DNA of 64,000 nt from Trichoplusia ni (Eukaryota > Arthropoda > Insecta > Lepidoptera > Noctuidae). Where the stretch lies: positions 11,594,001 through 11,658,000 of the forward strand of contig NC_039483.1 of assembly GCF_003590095.1 (NCBI RefSeq), written 5' to 3'. The first letter of the stretch is position 1; each line of letters starts with the position of its first letter. Positions 1 through 12,453 of this stretch are shown here, in pieces. The notes beneath the pieces were generated by a model, which saw only the letters and a program-made list of their open reading frames with translations, was not told the origin of the DNA and did not search any database. The position numbers were made by a program, and so were the translations under genes.

Positions 1-2192
1 ACTTTTTATTTTATTTTATTAGCAATTACAGAGGAACACATTTTTAAGATCAAACTGAGTGGGATAATAGTTTTTCTAACGTAGCATAAAGACTAGATCT
101 TTAGGCTATGCTGTAATCAAGTAATGGAAGGAGTTTATATCTCACCCTTGTTAATCCAATATCGAAGTGGAAATACGAGGCCTATCGTGTATCGTGATCA
201 CACTAATAATAATTCTTATTATTTTGACAGAAATGCAGATGGCAATTTGCGAGTGACCGTTCCCTGTCAATCAATCTCAACAAGACTGGGGTAAACGTAA
301 AAAACTGACCCCTCATTGACCAAACAAAAAAGTTGTGAAAAAAACTGACAATAGTGCGAAAAAAACGAATTGAGGATTGTGAATAAACCCTCACATGAAA
401 GGAACGACTGATCAGAATTAAGTCGCGTGCCTCCCCTAGAAAGGCAATAAAATAGAACACAATTTAAAATTAGCAAATTGCCGGATTCTACTGATTTATT
501 TTTATGATCTTTGTGGCGAATATTACGACTTAGCAGCACAAACGCAAACTAAAAATGAGAAGTATCTCCCGTAATTTGTGAAGAAAGTAAATGGCAAAAT
601 GGACCCGAAAACAAATAGAAGTTAAAAACAATTAATTTCTAAGTTAATTTAGTGTTTAGGAGAGATCATGAGTAGACAAACAAGGACTCAATATATTAAC
701 TAAGTATTATAGAATTTAATTCTATCGCCAGAATGGACAGAGGTGCCTCTGGAAGTAAAATAGTAACAATACTGTACCACATGACTAGCGCTAACATGTT
801 CCTACTAAAAGCATTTCAAAAAACAGTATATTTCTGTAAACTGAAATTAACGCATAAACTGATGATTAAACTGAAAGTAGTTTATTCTCTGATTAACTAT
901 AGAATTTAATGGTAGGTAGCTGAGCAAGCAGGAGATCATCAATCAATTAACTGAGCCTATCGTAGACTCGTAGTCCACGGCTGGAAACAGGCCTTTCCAG
1001 TTGTGCCATAATACCGTATTAACGAATACGTTGCTAGCTGTTTTAGACTTACGAGAACTCCATGTTACAGATGACAAACTCATTACTTTTCACAAAAACT
1101 TTATATCTGCTGCGTTTATATTTGTTCAGCTAGAATAACATACGTTCTGCTTATACTTTGTTGCTTCTTGTGCTACTTGTGTTATCATATCATTCAAAGA
1201 AGAGGACAGTTAATTACATGATATCTGTTCTAGTGTTCATTACAAGTCTTTTTTGTTTCGTTATTTGCTGAAAAAGATTAAAACTGAAAACTTGAAGTGC
1301 TAGATAAAGAATAACTATTTATTTATTTGTATCCTATACTGTAGGATGGATAATCTAGTATAGTATACAAACAAATATTTATATAGTACCACAATGGGCG
1401 GTTGTAGGCGATAAGGATTTGTAAATCTTTAGCAAGGTATCAGCTAGGTCTACTTAACGGTCATTTATCATAATGATGCCAGATATGTACCAAACACTAA
1501 AGCTACTAGCATATTTATGTTTAAGTACATAATGCAACAAAATTGAAATATTTAACGTATATGAAAATGTTGTCAAGTCATCATGCAGAGTGTCACGTTT
1601 TCGAACACTTCATCTCTAAGAGCAGTGGGGGCGGTTGCACCCTCGCACTAACAACTTTTTGCCCACACAATACCATTCATTCACTCATTCGCTCAATCAT
1701 CGAGTCACGAATACAGTTTACATATTCGCGAAGCAAACTCACGCTAACAATGACTGAATCAAACTTTGACATGTTTAAGTCATGGTGAGTTTGTTTATTG
1801 GTAGGTTTAGCGCTAATATTTGAATAATACTTGAGGCGTGTACAAAAGACTAGAATGAATAGTTGTTTTCGTCGTATTAAATGATCGGAAAATAATGCTA
1901 TTACCTATGCAAGTAAAATTTATCTGTTTTATTGCAGTTTGGGATTTTGTAGAGTTGAGCGATATTTAATAATTGTAAATTCTGATTTTTAAGTGTCAGT
2001 ACACCTGCTCCTTCTATGACGCAAACATTGGCAATCAAGTATTGTAGGAAAATCTGAGATCTCCAATTGTAATAAAGTAGCAATATCGTGAAAAAAAAGA
2101 TCACGTATTTTATGAGAAACCCTTCAAACGATTAAGCTTTTGTTTATTTAGCTTCTAATAGTTTATAAAGTAATTAATTTAAAATTAAAATT

Positions 2193-2238
2193 ATTGAAGT
2201 TTATTGGATGAATAAATTTATCCAATAGACTTCACAAT
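2193..2238. repeat. imperfect hairpin
   Basis: The left arm (2,193-2,209, attgaagtttattggat) is nearly complementary to the right arm (2,220-2,238), with about two differences around an AT-rich loop. It may be the core of a small foldback element. No target duplication was recognised. Confidence 0.4.
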
Positions 2239-2659
2239 TTTTACTACAGCAAATTACAAAATGATAAGATTTTTTATCAGGGTCAGTAACCTAACTAAGA
2301 TAACGTCACTAGGTAGAGCTCTTATAATTTTATATGTTGTCTTTTTACAACTCTAAACTCTACTCTCTACTCTAAGAAATTTCGCTGGGCGACAATATAA
2401 TTTAGTAAATTATTAAAAAATTGCATATTATTAATGTGTATTGAAAGTTCTATACACATTAATAATCTCTAGTAGTTTATTTTTTGTAAGACACTGCGAA
2501 AAGACGTAACTGTCATAAAGAAGTGTAAAATGGAATTCTAGGCTATCAAAACCTCTAAACTCATAGTAAATTGCTACGATATTATCGATCAATTCTGTCA
2601 ATTTGCTTCGATGCCAAATTTTGGCGTGGAAGAACAATAAGATTTTTTTGTATCATGAT

Positions 2660-2765
2660 AAAGGGCGAGCACCCTCGCAAGGACCCTCGTTTCTATTGGT
2701 CGGTTCACAGAGGGACGCTGCGCGCGGCCCGAGGTCGCCCGCAGACCCGCGCAGCCAATCAATTC
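2660..2765. promoter_or_regulatory. GC-rich island flanked by CCAAT boxes
   Basis: About 100 bp of CpG-rich sequence sits in AT-rich surroundings. It carries an ATTGG (reverse CCAAT) near 2,695 and a CCAAT near 2,755. The composition suggests an enhancer or a promoter of an unannotated transcript. No TATA box or coding exon is attached, so the role is inferred. Confidence 0.3.
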
Positions 2766-3269
2766 GCTTATTTTTTAAATAAAGCACAAAAATGATAAAA
2801 AACATTCGCGTTTTACGAACCACCGGTTGTGTGTGCCCTTATGTATTATGTATAATTGATGAACAGTTTGAACGCAGTTTTTTATCAGAAGTATAATTGT
2901 GGGGTGGTAATATTATGTTTTTTATAAGTTAAACTATTCATAATGCTATGAGATATTTTTAATAAATCTATATAAAACGTCTTATACATATGCAGTTATG
3001 TAGGTTTGTCCTTTTTAGTGATACAAATTTTATTTATTATGTGACACAAGCTGCCGGGCGACTTTAGCATAAGTACTAAGACTGAAATCACGTTTGGTTC
3101 ACTTTGGTTCCATTCTTTATTTTTTTAATTGATCAATTTTCTATTTGATCAAGGGGCAGTACATATATTGTTGATACGTCTAAAGAAAATAAATTTTCAA
3201 CGTCTAAACTAAAATTAAATCGTTTATGTACGTTTTGTCTTAATAAAAATCTTAGAATGATAAAATTGA

Positions 3270-3580
3270 TGATACCATGTCCAAACGGTCTCTATCCATC
3301 CATCTGTAACCAGGCTGTGAACGTCTGTGTATGAAGGATTGCAACGCATTGCCATACACCGACACAAAAACGCGGATGACGTAGCACGGCGGTTCATGAT
3401 TAGTCTGACACTACCCATTTCCTCGCCCGAGAGAGTGGGTGTCCATGAGGATTCTCCCGCCTTACCAAAAAAAAAAGGCTTTGAACGTCTCATGAACGGA
3501 GATAGCTAGACCGTTGAAGTTTTCACTAACGATGTTCTTGCATCGTTTTTGTAATAACATACATTAAAATAAATTTCGAG
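3270..3580. repeat. old interspersed repeat, split by a nested insertion
   Basis: The outer repeat runs from about 3,270 to 3,326 and resumes at 3,491. After the insertion it reads catgaacggagatagctag and then a gttgaagttttcac-like stretch. This resembles the copy at 57,775-57,960 (agaaccatgataggtagac and onward), so the two belong to one family. Similar sequences are, from memory, common in Lepidoptera. The family name is not known to me. Confidence 0.6.
3327..3481 (+). mobile_element. 5'-truncated retroposon (SINE or LINE tail) with poly-A
   Basis: This 155-bp insert is flanked by a perfect 9-bp duplication, tgaacgtct, at 3,318-3,326 and 3,482-3,490. It ends in a run of ten A residues shortly before the right duplication, as expected for a product of target-primed reverse transcription. 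Its 3' half contains ccatgaggattctcccgcc. A similar string (cccatgaggattcccccat) follows the hairpin at 18.5 kb, so a related copy may lie there. No coding capacity remains. Confidence 0.65.
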
Positions 3581-3671
3581 GTAAACAAGCAATGAGTACG
3601 AACATAAATATAATAGAAAGCCATTTATTAAAAAAATTTTTAGGCTCTCAGTACGGACCCTCAGTTGACCC

Positions 3672-3717
3672 CCAGTTTCCAAATATTCACTAAGTGAAGT
3701 GAATATTTGGAAACTGG
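3672..3717. repeat. perfect 20-bp hairpin
   Basis: The arms 3,672-3,691 and 3,698-3,717 are exact reverse complements of 20 bp, separated by the loop aagtga. The hairpin lies about 90 bp downstream of the split repeat. It could be a foldback element remnant or a small-RNA hairpin. There is no further evidence for either. Confidence 0.7.
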
Positions 3718-5039
3718 AAACAGTTTCATTCAATGACATATAATTTTATAAATAATATATTATGAAATAAGGTATTAAAATTAACAAATAAAATAAATAT
3801 AATATAATAAAAATGAAATAGGTTAATTATTGCAAACTAACTGATTTTATTAAATTTATGAATAACGCAAAAAAACATGCGGCGCCATAGTTTAAAAATA
3901 CTTTTAGTGTCCTTGAGATTTGAATAGCGGTGTTTACAATGCCGTAGTCTATTTGTTATTATTCACAAAAATACATATGATTGTGTTTTGTTTTGGTAAG
4001 CAAAACATATGTTACCATACACATACTTTCATTGTTTGCTGACATAATTACTATTTGTAGAGCATGCCAAACAATACTTTTACAGCTAATATTGGTTTTG
4101 AAATAAATATACTTACTTAATAAATATATATACTTCCCTATAAAATATGAATCGTAAAACAAATGAAATTAATTAAATTTTGAGTATTCTTTAAGTTTTA
4201 TGAAAAATTACAAGCACGCATTTACTAATAAAGTCTTTCAATTCATTATCCTATCGATAATTATCTCTATACAATTATTATCTTATTATGTATCCTAACA
4301 ATATAATTAAAGATTACCCTCTAGGCATCTTGAAATATCCCTAGCTGGTTTAGCATCCCTTTTGACATTTTCTAAAACGCCACAAAAGAAAAAATATTTT
4401 TTTGTCTCAGTTTGTAACTGAGTCTCATGAAAATCTTCATTCACTTCATTTATTTATCTTTGCCCGCCCTGATCATTTATAATTTTTCTATTGAAATCAA
4501 ATTGATCCCATCCAATCACGCCATCTAGCCGATACAAGAGGTACTTGGCTAGCACAAGCTACTGAACTCTACAAACCATCGTAGAGTTCTACTATTCATA
4601 AAATGTAGAGACGCAGAGGGTCTAGTAGTTTGTACTGACTACAACAGATGGCAGTGTATGCGCTTAGATGTTCTTATAAGAAGCTTTTTATTTACTCTCT
4701 TTTATAATTAGTTTACTGGTTTGTGCATACTTGTTAGCTTAAGTAGCATTGAAGTCATTTGGCTAATGAAATAAATTGCTAGTCCATATGATTTGTTTTA
4801 TGTAATAATTGTAGTTTTGGGCTAATAAATATTATGTTACGGAAGATTTGACGTGAGTAAAATGAGACTTTTTTTTAATAGCCTTTGAGCTTTTTAAGAG
4901 TTCCGACTTCAAAGTTTTCGCTTTAACCAAGTTTTAGTTTCTTTTTCTCAACAGATTTTACTGATCTGAAGATTGACGTTTAAGTACTTGGTAAAATTAT
5001 GGCCTATGTATAAGTCTATGCACAAAACCAGTACAGCGG

Positions 5040-5245
5040 AAATTACGAGCACTAATACGAGGTAACGGCGGATCGTCGGCTGTGATTTACCAAGATTATC
5101 CCGGCGCAGGCTCCGAGGGCGAGGGCCGGGTAACGGGACCGCGTGTTTCGATTTCGTAGAGCATTTCTCCGCGCAGTCCCGTTACTCGGCCGAAAGTACT
5201 TTTGTTGGCTGCTCGCGCCACACCACTCGCTTACACGAGCGATCG
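5040..5245. promoter_or_regulatory. GC-rich island with imperfect inverted repeat
   Basis: A CpG-rich patch contains ggtaacgggac (about 5,129-5,139) and, inverted, gtcccgttactcggcc (about 5,176-5,191). Together they form an imperfect inverted repeat around a 40-bp centre. The same core word (taacgggac) recurs elsewhere in the upstream region. A cis-regulatory role is possible but untested. Confidence 0.3.
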
Positions 5246-8200
5246 CTCGAGTTCACTGTATTGAGAACAACGTTGTTGTTTAGTATGACTTAGCTCAAAA
5301 CAAAGAGCTTTTCAAAAATAAAATGGCACTAAGAGAATGTAAGTTCACTTACTCGTACAGTTATAACTTAACATAATTTACATAATTCTTCATCAGGCGC
5401 ATAGTATTCGTTTAAGTAAACTTACGCAATAATAATATGCATGAGGGTCGATCAGATCGGTTAAGATAAACAAATTAAATAAATTCAAAAGCAACGAGTG
5501 ATAAAAATTTTGTGGCAAGTTGTGTAAGCGAGTGGCCTTGCGAGCGGCTCGGGTCGATGACTGCCGCTGACTGGATGATGTTTACCTTATCGACTGAGTG
5601 AGCGTAACCAACGAAAGTTCCAGCGCCAAACTTTGTGCCCAAAATTTTTGAGAGCGCTACACGTTTATTGTCTGAGTTTGAACGACTACGCCGTAGCCCG
5701 TAATATTGCATAGCTACGAGTGCAGCTCATACAAAGTTGAGTACGGTGTTACCAAAAATATCCATATCATAAGCCTTATTAACTACTAGACGCAAAAGAA
5801 ACAAAACGATGACTATTTCGCCGTAAACGAATATTTAACCTTGAATTTGAACTATCTTTTTGAACTTGGGTCCTTCAACAAAAACTTCAACGAACATTTT
5901 TTTGGGCAATAGTCAAGAATAGGAATATTCCATAGCAAGTTCGTCAGTTGGCACTAGGCGTCGCGGCGCGGTGATCAGCCCGGCGATGGGGGGGAGGCTT
6001 GCGCGGTGACGTAATCCATGCGGTTCGATACTCTCGAAAGGCTGCGGGGTCGACGTCCGCTAGACGCGGAACCGCAGCCTACACGACTGCTCAATTAAAC
6101 ATTCCGCATGTACATTATAACCACACCATGCAGCATCTCACAAACAATCATATTGATAAAATATCAACTGCTTGTTGCCATAGCAACACTGTCGCCTCAC
6201 CAACTTATCAATAAGTCAAGAACCGCCTAATGTATGCGGGCAATTTATATTAAATCCACACAAATTGTAACAACAATTAATTAAGATTCTTTAATTATTA
6301 TATGCTCATTAATTTATTTTATTTATATCTATATAATAATAATGACACAACAGTGATGTCACCGTTGAACGGCAGAAATTGAACAAATACCGTATTCTTA
6401 TTACTTCCTTACATTCAATGGTTAAAGTGATAAAGTGTCTAATTAATATAACTATTTATCTTTGTGTACGTACTAACTGTATTTGTATATAATGGATGTT
6501 GCAAAATCAAAATTTATAGCTTTATATAATTAACCGAATAGTGACCTAACCTTCACTATAAATCAAACGCCCACGCCTTCCTACGGATTGAATTGTTCTG
6601 TCGCACATCTTACTTGAACTGGTAATTATGACATTTGAAACTGAGATCGAACTGTAAAAAAATTGACGAGCGAGCGTTAGAAGTTGCTGGGAGATAGAAT
6701 GGGCATTTCAAGAAAAGTAAATAAGTGCAATAACGAGTCCAAGTGAGAGGTGCGCGAGAAGGGCCGAGAGCGAGTTACACAAGAAGGGTTACAAAACTAT
6801 GGCAATGAACCCGAGTGAACCTAAACCTTGCGAACCGCTAGCCGCCGCCGGCGACAGGCGTCGTCAACCTGCGGCAGTGCGCGATGCACTTTATTGTTAT
6901 TCAACCTCATACGTGTCGTAAAATCGACCGCTGTACGTCTTCCGAGAACTGAAACAGACGACCGCGCGTAGCCTAGATCGGAAAATTGTCCTGTATAATG
7001 CACCGTTATTGTACTTCTTATTTTTTAACGTATGCAATATGCATGTATTCTTCTTTTGAACCTTTATGCAAATTGTATTTTTAACAGTATCATATAAATC
7101 AAAACTTTTCTCTACATTATTTAGTCAGAATGTATCTGAAAAGCCAACTAGTTTTCCTAGTTTGATGTATCAAAAATTTTATTTCAACACCTGTTTATAT
7201 TAAGTGATCTCCGAACAAGGTAACGTTATGCTACATTTGACAAGTAAAACTTTAGCAAGAGTAGAATTTGGAACCTTATCAAAAGAATATCGTCTTTGTA
7301 TTAGTCATATTTTCTATTTACTATCAAAATGTTGAAGTTCCCTTCTCTGATGTTGCAGGCGGTTCGAACGGGCGCGGAAATGTTCCCTGCACCAGCGCGG
7401 GCGGCGATCTGCGCGCGCAATGCGGAAACACAGCTTTTTGCAGCGAGAGCACACACCAGGGATATTAATTAATACAAAAACTATCTAACGTAACGTGAAA
7501 TGTCTGTTAATCACTTCATTTATAGACGAAGAAAGTTAGATGCGTATTGTGAAGGTAAAGGTTTTAAGTACACATTATATCCGTACAGTAATTAATTTAG
7601 GAGAAAAGTGTAGGATATATAATTAAATTACTTAGAAAGAGACAGTGTACCTATGAAAAATAGATAGCTTGACGGAGAAATTAACTATTAATCGATATTT
7701 CTAGCTGTATTCTATAAATCGCTTCCGTAATACGATCCATTAAAAAATAAAAGATTAAAGAAACAAATGAGTGATAATAAAGTTAGGTTAATCAAAAAAT
7801 AAGTCTTGTAATAAAACAAATTATGTTCATATTGTTTATGAAAAGGAAAATAAGGTTAGGTTACATTAAGAAATGGATTGCAAGATGGGTTTGAAAGCTA
7901 TAAAACGAAGTTGAAAAAATAGAATAAATATTTTATTACCAATATATGTAATGCTTTTGCTTTAAATTAATTATATTTTCTAAATTTTATTGCTTTAAAT
8001 GTCGAAAAGACGTCTTCAGAATTGCATCCAGAATATAACATGACATGTTAAACGTCGTTAATGTTCAGCAAGCGACGGTGCGCTCGCTTGAACAAACGAC
8101 ATCAACGTGCGCGCTCAACACCACCCTGCGCGTGATCACTTTACAGTTAGCCCATCATAACTCATAATTAATAAGGGTATTCAATCTACGTCACTTCCTA

Positions 8201-9484
8201 CTCCACAGTCAAAGGCTTGAACTCATATATAAACGTTGCAAAAAGTTAAGTCTTACACTACGCAAAACTTAGTTTTATCAGATTATTTATCAAGATTTAA
8301 TATCAGTGTACAAATTTTACGGTTTCAATATTAGCAGACAATTTGATTTCACAGATAAGTAAAATATTATATGAACTTAACTATGTTGGTTTCATGAGAT
8401 CTTTTTTTCGTCTATAATTTATTTTAAATTTATAGTTTGTATTTTTGTTTTAATGTGTGTGCCCATTTTGTCGCATGGGGTATTTACCTGTAAAGATGGT
8501 GCTGTACATGAACCAAATAAGTGAATAAGTCAAAATTTTAACGTAACTGTTAACTTTCTTTCTATTTCTACAGTAGTTTTCTTCGAATTGTTTGTCTGAA
8601 CAATGATTCACGTATGAACATCAAGAATTAAAAACCCAGATAGTTCAGCTTCGTCAATATTCGTCATCACGTTGTTTGTGAGAAAAGTGCGCGTTCGCAA
8701 ACTGCGGATTCCCGCCAAACGCGGACACCGAGGGGTCGATGACCACCGCTCACATGCTCGATAAAAGTAAAAACTCATGCTCTGCGCGTTACCACTTTTA
8801 TTACAAAATGAATGTCCAGTATTGAGTATACACAAGCGATGATTACAGGATTCTCAGTATTCCATTACTTATTGTACATCGATTGCTTTTACTGGAAATG
8901 GTACATACAATATTAATTCCTTTTTATAGTTTGTGTTACTTTGCCACATAATCGTTCTTTTTAAAGTAACATTTTAGTAAAACAGCGTTTACTAAAGTAT
9001 ATAAAGCAAGTAATAACTATTTCCATCAGGATCTCTTAAGAAAATATATGTTTAATAGGCGCGCAATAAAAGTGTCTGAAGTCTAGATTATTGTCTTCTT
9101 TAAAACAATCTTTGTTTTCATTTTCAAGTTTCTTAAGCGTAATTTTCACTACGATTTTATTCATAATTGCTTAAATTTGACACACCTGTGTGCCTGTCTC
9201 CACTTTTAGAGTAAGGATCAATTAAGCTTCGTTATAACGACGCAATCCAACTAAGTAGAGATAACGAACTTAAGTGCAGCAGTGCATCAAAATATAAAAA
9301 AGCAAATGAAAACACCTGAGATGTTAAAAGTGAGTTTTCATTATTTAAAAAATAAAAAAGTTACAATATCCATAACAGAGTGAGCGTAGATGAAAAGTGA
9401 ATCAACCTGACGTTTGGTTCCGCGGCCACTCGCGTTCGTTCACCTCACAAATTTTCGTTTCGTTGGCGTAGTGTGCGTGCCGCC

Positions 9485-9518
9485 TCCCCCCTTCCCCCAT
9501 CACCCCCACTTCCCCCTG
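9485..9518 (-). other. G-quadruplex-prone tract (minus strand)
   Basis: Four runs of five or more C lie on the plus strand within about 34 bp, separated by 2-4 nt. The minus strand therefore carries four G-runs with short loops, matching the usual G-quadruplex pattern. Confidence 0.6.
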
Positions 9519-11257
9519 CAAGCCAAGTCCCCATTCCGCCAACTTAGATCACGACTAGCTATACAAGCTATTGTTCATACACATCCATAAAAACTCAGTT
9601 CCGACAACATGTCAGATAAATAATGCTTCTAAGTCATGCCAGGCTCGAGTAACGATAGAAATCCAAATATTTTGAAAATTGGATATCAAATAAAAGTCTA
9701 TTTATCGAAAATAATCCCAAGGTAATGACAATAGATGGCAAATAAATCATTTTTCTTAGAGCCGGATGTAATGCAAAAACATGAGTGATAAAAGGATTTC
9801 ATTAACAGGTATTATGTTGGAGCACATAAGAATAAAATAAAAGAGGTGGGAACACTGTTGAGTAAGTATTGTTGACTCAAATGGAATAATGGTGGTACGA
9901 GCTAGGCCTTGTCAATGACCTCTATTTCGCCACCGAACATTACAAATGGCGAGAGAGGTCGATGATTCGCGTCACGGCTGCTACGGCAGCACTCGGCAGC
10001 GCCGAAACACTCGCATCTAAATTATAACGAGCGCTACACTATTATATGTTTCATGGAACTCGGGTTTGGAATACTAATCAACCAGTTATTTAAACTTAGA
10101 TTCAACCGCTTTTTAATTCACGTTGTTTAATATAGATTAAGTACATGATTTGCATCGAATTCAAGTATTTTTGAGTAGCACAAAGGTCTGTCAGGAAAAG
10201 ATTCTATTATACCAAAATCGGACTTTTAAATCTAAATGTCATATCCAACAAATAAAACTACTGATAGACATTAATATGATAAGCTTCTAATTTTATTCAA
10301 ATGTTATCTAGATGTGGTAATAAATGGCATAAACTTAAGCTCTACAAACACGAAACGCTGACATAGAGCTGTGCAGGCACCATTGGCCAAATCTCTTTTG
10401 AACAAAGAAGATTTACGGTAACTATGACGGTTAATATAGCTCGGCGGCATGAGCCCGTCAGGTCTGCGGGCTCTGCAAATGTGGGCATCCTGATGAGATG
10501 GCGAAGATAAAGTCATGGTGACGGATTGATAGAATGACAATTTGGTGAGTAGGCCAGGCACTGCGGAAGACACCGGTCGCGGTTCACCATGGTTCAACGT
10601 GACACTTTTCGACGTCATAAACAACTTTCCTACTAGCAATGCGCTCGCGCAGCGACGCCAGCGCCGCGCCGCGCGTCGCGCACGCCGCCCACGAGAATTA
10701 TTGTGCGCCACTTTTCTAGAAAAATAATTAATTTATACTTCATCAACGACTTTTCTTTACATTGTTTCGCACACTATTAATTGGTTATGGCTGAAATTGT
10801 CTGACTGGTGAAATCATTGCACCGATCTATATCTCGTATTATTTGGTCAGGCAAGTAACTTCAAAACTTATTAGCTCAATCAGAATTCAGACTACGAACT
10901 CGTAACCTAGAATTTGTTACCTCACAAGTGTAGAAAAGTATGTACCTTGTATATTTTTTATAAATAAACGTTTAAGTGAATGTAAAAAAGTGTGACACTT
11001 TTTTTTAACTTTTTTACAGATACGCAGTTTGTTCCGAATTTGGCTATGCAATGTAACTCTTGATACTTTATTAACACACTTTGCATTACCCTAATTTCAA
11101 TTATTTAAAGTCATTATTTTCTCGAAACACTCCTGTGAATGACTCCTTCCCAATTAAAATCCTGCCCGCAATTTCCTATTCACAGCCTTTAGTTGAGACT
11201 CGTTGAAGACATTATTCGTAAAAACAAAATAAGATTTTAATTGTTATGTTATTTATT

Positions 11258-11510
11258 ATCTATACTAATATATAAAGCTGAAGAGTTTGTTTTTTTTTTG
11301 TTTGAACGCGCTAATCTCAGGAACTCCTGGTCCAAATTGAAAAATTCTTTTTGTGTTGAATAGACCATTCATCGAGGAAGGCTTTAGGCTATAAACCATC
11401 ACGCTGCGACTAATAGGAGCGAATATGCAATGGAAAATGTGAAAAAAACAGGGCAGGTATAAATTATAACTTATATATTCTACCCACGGGGACGAAGTCG
11501 CGGGCAACAG
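11258..11510 (+). repeat. lepidopteran-type non-autonomous interspersed repeat
   Basis: About 253 bp begins tctatactaatatataaagc and ends with a tail reading cccacggggacgaagtcg then cgggcaacag. From memory, near-identical ends recur widely in moth and butterfly genomes. Class assignment (Helitron-like or SINE-like) cannot be settled here. The frame at 11,265-11,570 (minus) falls inside it and is not a host gene. Confidence 0.65.
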
Positions 11511-11610
11511 ACAAATATAATGTATAACAAACTTACAATTATTGTTCTCGGCAGAATAATTGAAATCCACTCTTCAATTAATTAAGGACTAACTACATAA
11601 TACACTGTTA

Positions 11611-11766
11611 TCTCTACTAATATTATAAATGCGAAAGTAACTCTGTCTGTCTGTTAGGCTTTGTTAAATTTGGTACAGAGATAGAGTTGACCTTGAGAAA
11701 GAACATAGGATAGTTTTTATCCCGGACTTTGAAGAGTTCTCTTGGAAACGCGATATTACCGACCTC
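11611..11766 (-). repeat. truncated copy of a widespread lepidopteran repeat
   Basis: It begins tctctactaatattataaa followed by tgcgaaagtaactctgtctg and continues into wording around atcccggactttgaagag. The cgcgggcaacag-type tail is missing. Its start is the reverse complement of the end of the copy at 30,256-30,448, so the two are inverted members of one family. Confidence 0.6.
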
Positions 11767-12198
11767 AAATATATTTTATTTTTATGCTATCACAACAATC
11801 ATTTTTTTCAACTTCAATTAAATTGAAATTCAATTTCATTTCAATTTTTCATCCTGTTTCCGTTAATTAAGAGTCGGCGTTCGTTATAAAAGGAAAACAT
11901 TGTGTTTTGTAAAGATGATAAAGAATACTAAACATTTTATCAATTTTATTACTGTACCTTTAAACCGATCTTCATTCAAATAAAAACAACAAATTTTAAT
12001 GCTACAATTAAAATTTATTTGCAGATACGTGTAACGATACCTTTTATTAACATTATCAGACAAATTGTCCGATTTCCAAAATAATTTCTCTGGAGAATAA
12101 CCGACCAATCCCATAAAAATATCCTTGGTTAATAAAACAAGATACGATCAGTGTGGATATTTTCTTTCGTCCATTTAAGAGAATATATTCGGGACTAT

Positions 12199-12453
12199 CT
12201 GGGCCCCAATTCTGCTATTCACAACGGCCGATGAATGAATGAAATTTGGCTAAAAATGTCAATTTTCGTATTCTCTTAAGAATTTTTCTACACAATAATT
12301 GTAAATTCAGTATGGGACGGTACACTCAAGGTCACTACCTTTAACTTTCAATTATTGTATTGTTAAAATGCCTAAGAGAATAGGAATCATTTCAAATTTA
12401 ATCCAACTGCCACTCGTTCATCGGCCGTTGTAAATAGCAGAATAGGGGCCCAG
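12199..12453. mobile_element. MITE with 37-bp terminal inverted repeats
   Basis: The left end (12,199-12,235, beginning ctgggccccaattctgct) and the reverse complement of the right end (12,417-12,453) match over about 37 bp with two differences. The 255-bp element has no coding capacity, as expected of a miniature inverted-repeat transposable element. No clear target-site duplication was found, so the superfamily is left open. Confidence 0.8.

Larger units (their letters stand above)
1..3269. other. AT-rich non-coding stretch
   Basis: No convincing gene was found. Open frames are short, AT-rich and lack homology I recognise. A GC-rich CCAAT-flanked patch (about 2,660-2,765) and a weak inverted repeat (2,193-2,238) are listed separately. 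A methionine-started frame at 1,750-1,784 ends at a consensus-like donor (atg|gtgagt), but nothing supports it as a real exon. Confidence 0.6.
3592..11257. other. long non-coding region with GC-rich islands
   Basis: No gene was recognised. The stretch is AT-rich with GC-rich islands near 5,040-5,245, 5,945-6,095, 6,740-6,990, 8,050-8,130, 9,420-9,560, 9,940-10,030 and 10,600-10,700. Frames such as 10,304-10,711 (minus) and 5,999-6,214 (plus) derive from these islands and show no recognisable domain. The pattern fits spaced regulatory elements upstream of a developmental gene, which is inference. Confidence 0.5.

Noticed and set aside
1750..1784. Possible first exon with ATG and consensus donor
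   Set aside because: Only 35 nt with no partner exon nearby. A matching acceptor at Blimp-1 would be weak and nearly 48 kb away.
6030..6050. tRNA B-box-like word (cggttcgatact)
   Set aside because: No A-box, acceptor stem or cloverleaf arms are found around it.
10304..10711. 135-codon minus-strand open frame
   Set aside because: Low-complexity Arg/Ala start from a GC-rich island, with no recognisable domain or splice context.
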